From the NCBI GenBank assembly GCA_965119685.1, contig OZ221971.1, forward strand, positions 2,356,001-2,420,000: a DNA stretch of 64,000 nt. Reading direction: 5' to 3'. Below the pieces are notes generated by a model, which ran no database searches, was not told where the DNA came from, and was given only the letters and a program-made list of their open reading frames with translations. The position numbers and the translations under genes are program-made. The stretch comes from Merdibacter sp965119685 (lineage in GTDB: Bacteria > Bacillota_I > Bacilli_A > Erysipelotrichales > Erysipelotrichaceae). Positions 8,910 to 17,559 of this stretch are shown one piece after another. How positions within the stretch are numbered: the stretch's first letter is position 1; each line of letters starts with the position of its first letter.

Positions 8910-9620
8910 TTAGTCCTGCGCTTCGCTGACCTGTTCGCTCAAGAAGAAGCTGGCCAGCGTAAAGAAGATGAATGTCTGCATCAGCCCTGAAAAGATATCA
9001 AAGTAGAAATGCAGAAACGGGGTGACCAAGAACCCCAGCACGCCAAAGGGCATCACCGCTTTCATCACCATGTAGACGAGCATCGAGATGATCGACCCGG
9101 CTAGCATGTTGCCGAAAAGACGCATCGTGAGTGAAATCGGCAGCGCCACCTCGCCGATCACATTGAGCGGCAGCAGCAACACGAAGGGATCACACAGCTC
9201 TTTCAAACGGCTGCGGATACCCGCTTTGCGGATGGCGTTGTATTGAATCAACAAAAACATCATCACTGCCAGCGTGGCGTTGACGCTGATGTTGGACGTC
9301 GGATTTTGCAGGCCGATGAGACCCAGCAGATTGGAAATGGCCATCATCAGGATCAGCGTCCCGAAAAACGGCAGATAGTGCGTCGTCTGATCGCGCAGGT
9401 TCTCACCCACGACCATACGGCAAACGCCATAGAGCTGCTCCCCCCAAAACAGGATGCCCTTGGGCGCCTTGGCGGGATCGGCTTTTTCAATCCGTTTACC
9501 GACGACGTAGAAGAAGAGGATGAGCAAGAGTCCGATGATCAGCCAATTGAGCACTGACTGCGGCAGCTCCAGCGTAAAGCCGCCGATCACGATCTCAAGC
9601 GCATCGATGTGCTGTCCCAC
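8910..9620 (-). CDS. atpB: ATP synthase subunit a
   Basis: Stator channel subunit that conducts ions to the c ring. The 236 residues have about five or six membrane segments, with the essential Arg167 in SLTMRLFGNMLAGS and the conserved FDIFSGLMQTFIF C-terminal helix. The NPTSNISVNATLA segment is the typical link before the fourth helix. An AGGAGG-type site precedes the ATG, 4 bp after atpI. Confidence 0.97.
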   Translation of the reverse strand: MGQHIDALEIVIGGFTLELPQSVLNWLIIGLLLILFFYVVGKRIEKADPAKAPKGILFWGEQLYGVCRMVVGENLRDQTTHYLPFFGTLILMMAISNLLGLIGLQNPTSNISVNATLAVMMFLLIQYNAIRKAGIRSRLKELCDPFVLLLPLNVIGEVALPISLTMRLFGNMLAGSIISMLVYMVMKAVMPFGVLGFLVTPFLHFYFDIFSGLMQTFIFFTLASFFLSEQVSEAQD

Positions 9621-9624
9621 GTTA

Positions 9625-9993
9625 TCAGCCTCCTTTCCTGTGTATAAACGTATAGAGAAGAATGCTGCCCTTGTGACAGAGCATGCCGGCTAACAGGGCG
9701 AAGACACTCACCCCGCTATGAACAGCCAAGACAAAGATCAGCGTGTAGAGAAGAAAGCGGCGCGCATAGCTGCTCATGCCGATGCGCCGTCCGTCCACAT
9801 CCGGCGTCAGCCGCTCGCTCATCGCCACAATCATCCCAAAGCCCATCAAGCCGGTGCACACGCCGATCCATATACCGGCCAGCACCGCCTTCCACGCTTC
9901 AAAAAACAAGGCGAGCGCTAACAGCGAACAGATGAGCGCCAGCAGTAGCGAGAGCGCACGAATCTCTTTTACCATTGCCCGTTGCTCACTCAT
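9625..9993 (-). CDS. atpI: AtpI-like ATP synthase assembly/membrane protein
   Basis: A 122-residue protein with four predicted membrane helices (SLLLALICSLLALALFF; AGIWIGVCTGLMGFGMIVA; FLLYTLIFVLAVHSG; FALLAGMLCHKGSILLY). Its place directly before atpB is that of atpI (UncI), proposed to help c-ring assembly or cation supply. The ATG at 9993 is preferred to a longer in-frame start because GGAGGAGG stands 3-10 nt upstream, overlapping the end of the preceding gene. Assignment rests mainly on topology and position. Confidence 0.75.
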   Translation of the reverse strand: MSEQRAMVKEIRALSLLLALICSLLALALFFEAWKAVLAGIWIGVCTGLMGFGMIVAMSERLTPDVDGRRIGMSSYARRFLLYTLIFVLAVHSGVSVFALLAGMLCHKGSILLYTFIHRKGG

Positions 9994-10178
9994 CCATCCT
10001 CCTCCATTCTTCGATATAAGCGCCAGATCGACCCGAAAACCGCATACAGAATCAATAAGATCAGACACAGCGGCGCCGTATGCAGCCTGTCATCCAGCAA
10101 AGTGCCCAGCGCGATCGCCGCTAACAGCGCTAACGCTAACGTCATACCAAAGCGCAGCGCTTCGCGAAGTGCCTTCAT
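9990..10178 (-). CDS. atpZ: AtpZ-type small membrane protein
   Basis: A 62-residue protein with two hydrophobic helices (MTLALALLAAIALGTLLDD; LCLILLILYAVFGSIWRLY) separated by a short acidic/basic turn. It has the size and layout of AtpZ (the 'ATPase gene 1' family), which lies ahead of atpI in many Firmicutes and some Na+-ATPase operons. Its ATG directly follows the upp stop codon, and its own stop overlaps the atpI start. Confidence 0.7.
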   Translation of the reverse strand: MKALREALRFGMTLALALLAAIALGTLLDDRLHTAPLCLILLILYAVFGSIWRLYRRMEEDG

Positions 10179-10799
10179 CTACTTCGTGCCGAAAATGCGA
10201 TCACCGGCATCTCCCAGACCGGGAACGATATAACCCGACGCATTGAGCCGCTCATCCAGCGCCGCCAGATAGATCGCCACATCCGGATGAGCTTCCTCCA
10301 CACAGCGTACGCCCTGTGGGCTCCCCACGATATTCACCAAGCGAATATGGCGTGCTCCCTGCTTTTTCACCATATCGATCGCGGCAACCGCACTGCCGCC
10401 CGTTGCTAACATCGGATCGACGATCATGACGATCGCATCGTCCATGTGCTTGGGATACTTTTCAAAATAAGCGTGCGGCTGAAGCGTCTGCTCGTCCCGA
10501 TACAGACCGATATGCGCGACCTTGACGGTGGGAATGAGCGAACAGATGCCGTTCACCATCCCTAATCCGGCACGCAGCACCGGAACCAGCACCAGCTCCT
10601 TTGCAAGCTCATACGTATCGCAGGGGGATACGGGCGTTTCGATATGTATGGGGCGAAGGGGAAGATCACGGGTGATTTCGTATGCCATCAACCCGGCGAT
10701 CTCATCGAGATTTTGCCGAAAATCCTTTGTCTTCGTCTCTTTTTTACGCATCTGCGTCAGCTTGTGTGTGATGAGGGGATGATCGATCACCTTCAGCAT
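10179..10799 (-). CDS. upp: Uracil phosphoribosyltransferase
   Basis: Converts uracil and PRPP to UMP for pyrimidine salvage. The 206-residue product has the PRPP-binding loop VDPMLATGGSA, VPVLRAGLGMV, and the C-terminal GYIVPGLGDAGDRIFGTK. An in-frame codon 18 bp upstream is rejected in favour of the ATG at 10799, which follows GAGGAGG by 7 nt. upp heads the atp operon here as in bacilli. Confidence 0.98.
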   Translation of the reverse strand: MLKVIDHPLITHKLTQMRKKETKTKDFRQNLDEIAGLMAYEITRDLPLRPIHIETPVSPCDTYELAKELVLVPVLRAGLGMVNGICSLIPTVKVAHIGLYRDEQTLQPHAYFEKYPKHMDDAIVMIVDPMLATGGSAVAAIDMVKKQGARHIRLVNIVGSPQGVRCVEEAHPDVAIYLAALDERLNASGYIVPGLGDAGDRIFGTK

Positions 10800-10846
10800 T
10801 GCCTTTCCTCCTCTCATTTTCCATAGTATGGCAATTGATTGACTCC

Positions 10847-10875
10847 ATTATAACAAACCCATCCGCAAAAGACAA
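10847..10875 (-). promoter_or_regulatory. Promoter of the upp-atp operon
   Basis: Minus-strand TTGTCT (10875-10870) and perfect TATAAT (10852-10847) are 17 bp apart, about 48 bp before the upp ATG. Confidence 0.7.
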
Positions 10876-10982
10876 AAGAAAAGGAAAGCGCCTATTGCGA
10901 AATCCTTTGACAGTGCCACAGACAGACGAAACGGATGCGCCGCCTGCAAACTCCCTTGGCCCCCTCACACCCTGCCTTGAAT

Positions 10983-11150
10983 CGATCGAAAAGGGGTTAT
11001 CACAGTGGAAAGAGATCCCTAAAATAAACATGACAGGAAAGCGATTTCGCAGACCTGTCATGCTTATTCCAATAACAAAAACCGAAAAAAGGGCGAACGT
11101 TGAAGTACTGTTTGCGCAAAAACCGCTTCACTGTTACGCCCTCTCTTGCG
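10983..11150 (+). repeat. Dispersed structured repeat, copy 1
   Basis: About 165 bp homologous to sequences at 49243-49374 and 58688-58852, all in the same strand sense. It starts near GTGGAAAGAGA, has hairpin 1 (ATGACAGG...CCTGTCAT, separated by an AAAGCGATT-type loop), a purine-rich linker, and hairpin 2 (GGGCGAAC...GTTACGCCC). It lies just past the 3' end of the minus-strand gene at 11211. The conserved stems with diverged loops suggest selection on RNA structure or a mobile palindromic element. Confidence 0.75.
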
Positions 11151-11210
11151 CTCATCATCACAAGCGCCGCCTTCTCAGCATCCGCCCCTATCTTTAGCGG
11201 GTGACGCTGT

Positions 11211-11696
11211 TTATTTCTTCTGAAAGCTGTTCATGAAGAAATCGGTAAAGGCCGACAGCTCCTCCGGCTGTGATACGTACACATACAGCGATTCATCCTC
11301 CAGCCAGTCATACGCATGAATAGAAATATACTCTTTTTTGTTCGCATAGATGACAAATGCGTCCGCCGGATATTTGCTGCGGTAAGCCTTCTGAATTTCG
11401 CTGCGGCGATAATACACCGGCTCTCCGCATTGGGAGAGGTCGGGTATCGTAGGAACGACTGCAATCGTTTGCGTGCCCTCGTTCCAGCCGACGATGAAAT
11501 TCCCGATTTTCGTCTTGCTGCCATGAACAAATCCGAAGTTAAAACGGCTGACGTCCTCACTGTATCCGAAAATCAGCCGATACGCGTCTCCTTCCTCCAC
11601 CATCTGATTAAACAGCGCGCGCATCTTCTTTGCGTTTGCCTCGCTCTTCTCCATATCAATCTGTGGTCCTTTGAACAAATTTTTGAATAATCCCAT
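11211..11696 (-). CDS. Hypothetical cytoplasmic protein, 161 aa
   Basis: A soluble protein I do not recognise. It starts MGLFKNLFKGPQID with a short basic amphipathic N terminus, followed by an alpha/beta pattern containing YRLIFGYSEDVSRFNFGFVH and DAFVIYANKKEYISIHAYD, and ends in a Phe-rich helix. There is no signal peptide or membrane segment. The ATG follows GGAGGAGACGAGC, an adequate ribosome site. It stands alone between the upp promoter region and the TetR gene, and is followed by copy 1 of the structured repeat. Confidence 0.75.
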   Translation of the reverse strand: MGLFKNLFKGPQIDMEKSEANAKKMRALFNQMVEEGDAYRLIFGYSEDVSRFNFGFVHGSKTKIGNFIVGWNEGTQTIAVVPTIPDLSQCGEPVYYRRSEIQKAYRSKYPADAFVIYANKKEYISIHAYDWLEDESLYVYVSQPEELSAFTDFFMNSFQKK

Positions 11697-12087
11697 GCTC
11701 GTCTCCTCCTTTTTCGATTACTCTTTTCACAATGTCAATACAAGCTTTGGCGCACAGCGCCACGATTTCCTGCTGCCGCTTCTATCATCACCCCCGTTTG
11801 CCGCTTGCAAAACACACGAATCATCGCCATAACAAAGTGTGTCCCGCTCACATTTCCTCACCGCTTTCATCCAAACGCTCATCACGCTTGCCTCGCATAG
11901 CTTTCTCTCACGATCTTTCATGAAAACCGCGCCTAAGCAAGTGACCTCGCTTGCACACGCTTTGTTTTCTCTGTACATCAAATAAAAACTTTTTTTGAAA
12001 TTTGTGTTTATTTTGAATAGACGCTCACCTTTTGCCTGTCGCGTTCGTACAAATCATCCGCATGAGGAAGCTTTCTTCTTTAAAGCA
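11697..12087. other. Intergenic stretch, no supported gene
   Basis: A 390-bp gap between the hypothetical gene and the TetR gene. The frames present lack convincing ribosome sites and their products show no recognisable features. AT-rich patches near 11980-12020 could hold promoter elements for the 11211 gene or the TetR terminator, but none is clear. Confidence 0.4.
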
Positions 12088-12699
12088 TCACGTCTGTTTC
12101 AGCTTTTCCAAAGCATTGACGATCGCGTTCACCTGAAACTCGACGCTTTCATCAGCCGCCTCGCTGACAAGCAGCGGGAACGCGTCGGGAAGCGCTCGGC
12201 GAAACACCATCGCCGTCAGACTTAAATTGATGAACAGCCCGACCCGCCGATCATCCGCCGCTATGCCAAACGCTTCTAATATCGCTTTGAAGAGGGCGAG
12301 CTGCCTGCGGCGAAAGAGCTGATAACTTTCCTTGGAGAGGCGTTTAAAAATCTGCTGCTGCTCGCTGATCGTTAAAACCGCAATGCCGTTTTCCTCCCCA
12401 TAACAGCAGGTATGGAGAAACTGCTTCACAGCGTCACGCCAAGACAAGGCAGGATCGGCCATCAGTCTTTGCACATAGGCGATGATTTTCGGCTGCTGCC
12501 AATACAGCGCTTCTACCACCAAATCCTCTTTAGTCGCAAAGAAAGAGTAAAAAAACGTGCGGGAAATTCCAACCTCCGTATAAATCTGCGCCAGCGTCGT
12601 GTGCTGAACGCCCTGTTTGGCCATCTGCTTTAGCCCGACCTCAATCAGCTCTTTTCGGATGCGCTCCCTGTCTGTTTTAGAATAAGCGACCTTCGGCAT
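12088..12699 (-). CDS. TetR/AcrR-family transcriptional regulator
   Basis: The 203-residue protein has an N-terminal helix-turn-helix typical of TetR repressors: LIEVGLKQMAKQGVQHTTLAQIYTEVGISRTFFYSFFATKEDL (about residues 17-60). A helical ligand-binding domain follows. The ATG at 12699 is used because GGAGG lies 8 nt upstream; an in-frame codon 15 bp earlier lies at the ribosome site itself. No divergent or co-transcribed target such as an efflux pump is adjacent, so the regulated gene is unknown. It may control itself or a distant locus. Confidence 0.92.
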   Translation of the reverse strand: MPKVAYSKTDRERIRKELIEVGLKQMAKQGVQHTTLAQIYTEVGISRTFFYSFFATKEDLVVEALYWQQPKIIAYVQRLMADPALSWRDAVKQFLHTCCYGEENGIAVLTISEQQQIFKRLSKESYQLFRRRQLALFKAILEAFGIAADDRRVGLFINLSLTAMVFRRALPDAFPLLVSEAADESVEFQVNAIVNALEKLKQT

Positions 12700-12747
12700 C
12701 TCTCTCACCTCCAATCAAAATAAATACATTTTCAATCTCTTGTCTTT

Positions 12748-12776
12748 ATTCTAGCATAGCCACTCTGCAAGCACAA
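12748..12776 (-). promoter_or_regulatory. Probable promoter of the TetR gene
   Basis: Minus-strand TTGTGC (12776-12771) and TAGAAT (12753-12748) with a 17-bp spacer, about 50 bp before the ATG; the -10 box is preceded by TGC. Confidence 0.45.
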
Positions 12777-12933
12777 GCATTGAAAACAAAACCGGCGATC
12801 TTGCGCCGAAGGAGGATGATCGCATGTGCAAAGGGCGATGCAGCCGCAGGCCATACGCGCGGGGAGCTTCACCATCCAGAAACCCTTGTTCCCTCTTGGC
12901 GATCTGTCAAAATACACCGGGAGGGGCAGAAAT

Positions 12934-12966
12934 AAAAAAGGCGCGCTGATCAATCAGCACACGCCC
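12934..12966 (-). terminator. Terminator after walJ
   Basis: Minus-strand hairpin with stem GGCGTGTGCTGAT / ATCAGCGCGCC (one mismatch region) followed by TTTTTTATT. It lies about 70 bp beyond the walJ stop and probably ends the yybS-gdpP-rplI-dnaB-walJ transcript. Confidence 0.75.
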
Positions 12967-13034
12967 GATTTCCCCGTATGTATCCTCTCGCAAGGATGAT
13001 CTTCTGCATGCCTCCTGCATATGCGCCTGCACGC

Positions 13035-13778
13035 TCATTCTTTATTGCCGAAGCAATGGATGCCAAACTGCTGCGCCGGATATAAACGCAGTCCCTCATG
13101 CAGAAAGCCGCGGCGTCCCAGCGTCTGTTCCAGCACCCCGGCCGCCTGTGCGCGGGTGTTGCCCTCTTGGGAGATGTGCGCCAGTACGATCTCTTTGGTG
13201 TGATCGCCGATCACCTCGCTGAGAATCTGCGCGCTGTCCTCGTTGTTGAGGTGGCCGTAATCGTTGATGATCCGCTGTTTGATGTAAATCGGACGGTTTG
13301 TCTGCATCAGCATCTCCACATCGTGGTTGCTCTCGAAGACATAATAGTCCGCATTGCAGATGCGCTCCTTGACGTCGTTTCGCACATAGCCGGTATCGGT
13401 CACATAGACGAGCTTCTCCCCATCTCCCTCCAGCACAAAGCCGACGGTATGATCGGCGTCGTGGCTCAACGGCAGCACCTGCACCCGAATATCCTTAATC
13501 CAAAAGGTCTCAAAGGGCTCCACGCACTGCTGCTGGCGATCCAGTTTTGCCCATGCGTAGGCAGGAAGATGGCGAAAGGAGTTGATCTGCGCCACATGAT
13601 CCTTATGCGTATGTGTCACCAGCAGCGCATCCGCCCGCTCCACGTCGAAGCGCAGTGCCTGAAAGCATTCGCTCAGATAGCGCTTTGTCCCCCCGCAGTC
13701 GATGACCAGCGTGGTATCGCGGTGGCGGACCAGACAGCAGTTTCCCTTGGAGCCGCTGGCAATGATAGCCGCCTTCAT
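13035..13778 (-). CDS. walJ: Metallo-beta-lactamase-fold hydrolase, WalJ/YycJ type
   Basis: A 247-residue metal-dependent hydrolase. The metal motif THTHKDH (HxHxDH) appears near residue 55, followed by LSHDADHTVGF, a DTGYV aspartate and VLAHISQEGN with a late histidine. This pattern, the size and the ASGSKGNC N terminus match YycJ/WalJ, implicated in DNA repair and cell-wall/replication coordination in Firmicutes. Its ATG overlaps the dnaB stop (TGATG) and follows GGGAGG, so it is translationally coupled to dnaB. The exact substrate is unknown. Confidence 0.88.
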   Translation of the reverse strand: MKAAIIASGSKGNCCLVRHRDTTLVIDCGGTKRYLSECFQALRFDVERADALLVTHTHKDHVAQINSFRHLPAYAWAKLDRQQQCVEPFETFWIKDIRVQVLPLSHDADHTVGFVLEGDGEKLVYVTDTGYVRNDVKERICNADYYVFESNHDVEMLMQTNRPIYIKQRIINDYGHLNNEDSAQILSEVIGDHTKEIVLAHISQEGNTRAQAAGVLEQTLGRRGFLHEGLRLYPAQQFGIHCFGNKE

Positions 13779-15127
13779 CAATAGCCTCCCGTTTCGATGT
13801 GATTGTAAAACGCGGAAATCGATTTATTGAACACGAGGGAGACATGACCGACACTGCCGTTTCGATGCTTCGCCAAATTGAGGTCGACCACCTCGTTGGC
13901 GTCGGCACGCGCCTCCTGCTCGCCCGGTTTTTTATAATAGTCCTCTCGATACAGGAACATGACGATGTCCGCATCCTGCTCGATCGCTCCCGATTCACGC
14001 AGATCAGATAGCATCGGCTGCTTGTCGTTGCGCTGCTCGACACTGCGGGAGAGCTGGGAGAGTGCGATGACTGGACAGTTCATCTCCTTGGCTAAAATTT
14101 TCAGGTTACGCGAGATTTCGCTGACCTCCTGCTGGCGGTTATCGCCGCTGCCGCGCCCGCTGCTGATGAGCTGCAAATAGTCGATGACGATCAGCGACAG
14201 CCCATGCTCGCTCATGAGCTTGCGGCACTTGGAGAAGATCTGCGACACTTTGATGCTGGCGGAATCGTCAATAAAGATCTTTGCCGCCCCTAATTCGTTG
14301 CCCGCCTCGTTGAGCCGGTTGAGTTCCTCATCGTTGATGTTGCCGCCGCGCAGCTTATTTCCCTCCACCTGACTCTTTGCGCTCAGCAAGCGCTTCATCA
14401 GGGAGTCCGCAGGCATCTCCAAAGAGAAAAACGCCACGGCGCCGGGATTGCGCAATGCGGTGTACATGCCCAGATTCAAAGCCAATGCGGTCTTTCCCAT
14501 CGCCGGACGCGCCGCTAAGATGATGAGATCCCCGCGCTGAAAGCCGTTGGTCATCCGATCCAGATCCTGATAGCCGGTACGCACGCCGGTGATGTGGTTA
14601 TCGCTCTCACGCAGCGCCACCAGCTCCTTGATGACGCGGGAGACGATCTCCTTGCTGCTTTGAAACTCGCTGGCTCTGCGGCTGCGGGTCACCTCGAGAA
14701 TCTCTTTTTCCGCATGATCGAGCACATCGTCTAAAGAGCTGCCCGCATCAAAGCCTTCCTCGGCAATCTGTTCGGCCGTTTCGATGAGCCGGCGCAGATG
14801 ATAGCGCTCTTTGATGATCTCGATGTAAGAGATGCCGTTTGCGCTGGATACCGCGCTGTCACTCAGCTTGATGACATAATCCGCGCCGCCGACCGCCGCC
14901 AGTTGGTTGGTATCGTTAAGCCGTGTGATCAGCGTGGTGATATCCACATTTTGACCGTTGTCCACTAACTGCATCATGCAGCGGTAAATGCGCTGATGCG
15001 CTTCCACATAAAATTCTTCGGCATGCAGATCCTGATCGATCGCGATGCGCACCAAGGAGGGGTAGACGAGCATTGCGCCTAAAATCGACTGCTCCGCCTC
15101 CATGCTGTGCGGCAATTCTCTTGCCAT
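13778..15127 (-). CDS. dnaB: Replicative DNA helicase DnaB/DnaC
   Basis: Hexameric helicase that unwinds DNA at the replication fork. The 449-residue product has the N-terminal primase-interacting domain (MARELPHSMEAEQSILGAML), Walker A ARPAMGKTALALN (about residue 200), Walker B LIVIDYLQLI, and the C-terminal motif LAKHRNGSVG near the DNA-binding loop. Length is normal. An AGGAGG site precedes the ATG, 16 bp after rplI, and the end overlaps walJ. Confidence 0.98.
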   Translation of the reverse strand: MARELPHSMEAEQSILGAMLVYPSLVRIAIDQDLHAEEFYVEAHQRIYRCMMQLVDNGQNVDITTLITRLNDTNQLAAVGGADYVIKLSDSAVSSANGISYIEIIKERYHLRRLIETAEQIAEEGFDAGSSLDDVLDHAEKEILEVTRSRRASEFQSSKEIVSRVIKELVALRESDNHITGVRTGYQDLDRMTNGFQRGDLIILAARPAMGKTALALNLGMYTALRNPGAVAFFSLEMPADSLMKRLLSAKSQVEGNKLRGGNINDEELNRLNEAGNELGAAKIFIDDSASIKVSQIFSKCRKLMSEHGLSLIVIDYLQLISSGRGSGDNRQQEVSEISRNLKILAKEMNCPVIALSQLSRSVEQRNDKQPMLSDLRESGAIEQDADIVMFLYREDYYKKPGEQEARADANEVVDLNLAKHRNGSVGHVSLVFNKSISAFYNHIETGGY

Positions 15128-15143
15128 AGCGCATTCCTCCTAT

Positions 15144-15596
15144 CTATTTTTTTGCGCTCACATGTACGTGAATGACGCCGATGACCTGATTGCGGTAAAG
15201 ATCCACCTTGAGCTCGCTGTCCCCTAATGAGGAGATGGCGTCATGCCCTAAAATCTTACGGCGTTCGATGGTAATTCCATGTTCCCTCGCTAACTGCTCG
15301 ACGATCTGCTTTGTCGAGATGCTGCCAAAGGAGCGGCCGCCGTTGCCGGTTTTAATCTGGCATTCGAGGACGATCTTCTCTAAGCGCGCTTTGATTTCCT
15401 GCGCCTGCTGTTTCAGCTGTTCCTCGTGTAAACGCGCTTCCTCCTGCTGTTTGTCTAACACCTTCATGCTGCCCTGCGTCTGTGCGACGGCCAGCTTGCG
15501 CTTAAAGAGAAAGTTGCGCGCATAACCGTCCGCCACCTCGACGATCTCATCTTTTTTTCCTACATTTTTTACATCACTCAACAGTATGACTTTCAT
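15144..15596 (-). CDS. rplI: 50S ribosomal protein bL9
   Basis: Primary rRNA-binding protein of the large subunit. The 150-residue protein has the N-terminal domain VILLSDVKNVGKKDEIVEVADGYARNFL (the bL9 signature), a long connecting helix rich in Glu, Gln and Lys, and a C-terminal RNA-binding domain with SIS and HDAISSLG segments. Its start overlaps the gdpP end by 23 bp, a conserved gdpP-rplI-dnaB arrangement in Firmicutes. Confidence 0.98.
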   Translation of the reverse strand: MKVILLSDVKNVGKKDEIVEVADGYARNFLFKRKLAVAQTQGSMKVLDKQQEEARLHEEQLKQQAQEIKARLEKIVLECQIKTGNGGRSFGSISTKQIVEQLAREHGITIERRKILGHDAISSLGDSELKVDLYRNQVIGVIHVHVSAKK

Positions 15597-17559
15597 CCTT
15601 GTTTTCCTCCTCTATAGCGTCTAGTGTCGCCTTCAGCTCCGTTTCAATCTGCGCGACCTCCGCATGCGCGCGCTGCAAAGCCGCCGCGCTGAAATGCCCG
15701 CCGCCCTGCATGCGCTCCATAATCGTCTGTACGTTGACATTGCCCCGGCTGCGGCTGCTGATCGCCACCACGTCGTTTTCCTTTGATGTCTTGGCGATGA
15801 CAAAGCTCGCCTCCACACCACGGATCGTTAACAGCATATCCGCCACCTGCGCCATCAGCGGACGGCTTGGGTACATCTCCTCGCTGACCGCGGCGATCAT
15901 GTAACGTTCACGATAGATTTTCGCGTATTTAGCAATCTGCGCCTTTTCTTCAAACTGCTCGTAGCGCTCGCTCAAAATCTGCTCCGTCGCTAACGGGTCT
16001 GCGCCCAGCTTCTTCAGAGCGGCCGCAGCTTCAAAGGTCCGCGAGCCGGTGCGCATCTTAAAGCGGTTGGTATCGACGAGAATACCCAGATACATGATCG
16101 TTGCCTCCTCATCGCTGATATCGACGCGGCTTGGCTGATAGGAGAGCATCTCCGTCATCAGCTCACAGGCAGAGCTGGCGCCGCTTTCCAGATAGGTGAC
16201 CAGCGGTCCTTCGACAAAGCCCGCACTGCGGCGGTGATGGTCGATGACGATGACTTTATTCGCCGCTTCGATCAGCTTAGGTCCGCTGCTTTGAGCGGGA
16301 ACGTGGTGATCGACCATGATGACCAGATCATTGTCATGCAGTTCATTTAACGCCGCGCTTTCGCTCAAAAAGGCATGGCGGGCGCCCAGCGCATCCTGAT
16401 AGAGCGCCAGCGCATCCTCCAGCTGAGCGTCCTTCGCGCACTCTTGCGATACGATAAATGTCTTGCGTTCACAGCGCTGTGCGATGCGCGACATGCACAA
16501 AGCCGCGCCCATGCAGTCAAAATCCATCATCTGATGACCGACGATGAACACCTGATCGCTGTCGATGATCGCCTCGCGGATCGTCTGCGACATCACCCGT
16601 ACGCGTACCTTGGAGCGATTCGACTTCGATTCCGAATTGCCGCCGTAATAGTGTACGCTGTGTCCATATGCGCGCACCGCTACCTGATCGCCGCCGCGGC
16701 TCTGCGCCAGCTCGATCAGCTCGTTAATCATGCCATCCAGCACTACATAATCATTGGTTCCCCGCGCAAACGCCATGCTTAAAGTGATGGAGACATCCAT
16801 CTCCTCCGCATGGGCGCGCACCGTGTTGAGGATGGCAAAGCGCGACAGCTTCACTTTCTCATAAATCTGCTCGTCCAACAGCACCAAGATGCGGTCGCTT
16901 CGCAGACGGCGGGTAAACATGCCCATCTCCCTCGCCCACTCGGAAAGGGGCTGACGGATGCGGGTATTGATGTTGGAGAGGATCGACTCATCCTCATACT
17001 GCTGATACTCCGCATAATTATCCAGCTGCAAAAGTCCCACAACGATGCCGTTGTTGCGGTATTTCTCCTGTAAGTGGCGAATCTCGGTGATGTCGCGCAC
17101 ATAGAGCACCTGCGTGTCCTCCTTGCGGGAAATCTCATAGACATAGTTCCCCAGCGTACCGTTGACGACCTCCCGGCCATCATCGTTGAACAGTTCCTTG
17201 ATCTCTTGAATCCAGCCGGTCAGCTTGCGACCGACCAGATCGGGATAGCGTTCCTCCAAGAAATCGTTGACCCACGTCGCACAGTACTGATCGTCATAGG
17301 TGATCAGACCGACCTTGCCGAAGACGAGCGCCTCCTTGGCGTCCTTGCCCAGCACGCGGGAGATGTCCAAATCCGTCGTCTTCTTTTCCCGCTCCATGCG
17401 TGCCATGATCCAGACGACGACACAGATATTGACCACTACGACACCGCCGACGATCAAGGAGATCTGCTGCATGCCGATCATGAACAGCACGATGCAGGCC
17501 AGTGCCTGTGCCGCCATCACGATGATGATCTGTAGCTTAAGATTTTCCAAACGTTCCAT
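15574..17559 (-). CDS. gdpP: Cyclic-di-AMP phosphodiesterase GdpP
   Basis: Degrades the essential second messenger c-di-AMP at the membrane. In order, the 661 residues show two membrane helices (about 10-55), a degenerate PAS domain, a modified GGDEF domain, and a DHH/DHHA1 catalytic half with DFDCMGAALC, MVDHHVPAQ, VIDHHRR and GGGHFSAAA. The ATG at 17559 is preferred over a GTG three codons earlier because GAGGTG lies 6 nt upstream. It overlaps yybS upstream by 23 bp and rplI downstream by 23 bp, so the genes are coupled. Confidence 0.97.
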   Translation of the reverse strand: MERLENLKLQIIIVMAAQALACIVLFMIGMQQISLIVGGVVVVNICVVVWIMARMEREKKTTDLDISRVLGKDAKEALVFGKVGLITYDDQYCATWVNDFLEERYPDLVGRKLTGWIQEIKELFNDDGREVVNGTLGNYVYEISRKEDTQVLYVRDITEIRHLQEKYRNNGIVVGLLQLDNYAEYQQYEDESILSNINTRIRQPLSEWAREMGMFTRRLRSDRILVLLDEQIYEKVKLSRFAILNTVRAHAEEMDVSITLSMAFARGTNDYVVLDGMINELIELAQSRGGDQVAVRAYGHSVHYYGGNSESKSNRSKVRVRVMSQTIREAIIDSDQVFIVGHQMMDFDCMGAALCMSRIAQRCERKTFIVSQECAKDAQLEDALALYQDALGARHAFLSESAALNELHDNDLVIMVDHHVPAQSSGPKLIEAANKVIVIDHHRRSAGFVEGPLVTYLESGASSACELMTEMLSYQPSRVDISDEEATIMYLGILVDTNRFKMRTGSRTFEAAAALKKLGADPLATEQILSERYEQFEEKAQIAKYAKIYRERYMIAAVSEEMYPSRPLMAQVADMLLTIRGVEASFVIAKTSKENDVVAISSRSRGNVNVQTIMERMQGGGHFSAAALQRAHAEVAQIETELKATLDAIEEENKDESHTVE

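Noticed and set aside
11727..11981. 84-codon minus-strand frame
   Set aside because: No ribosome site, many Cys/Arg residues and no recognisable domain; likely chance.
12824..12949. 41-codon plus-strand frame with a good GGAGG site, divergent from the TetR gene
   Set aside because: The product is Arg/Pro-rich with no family features and runs into the walJ terminator; coding cannot be supported.
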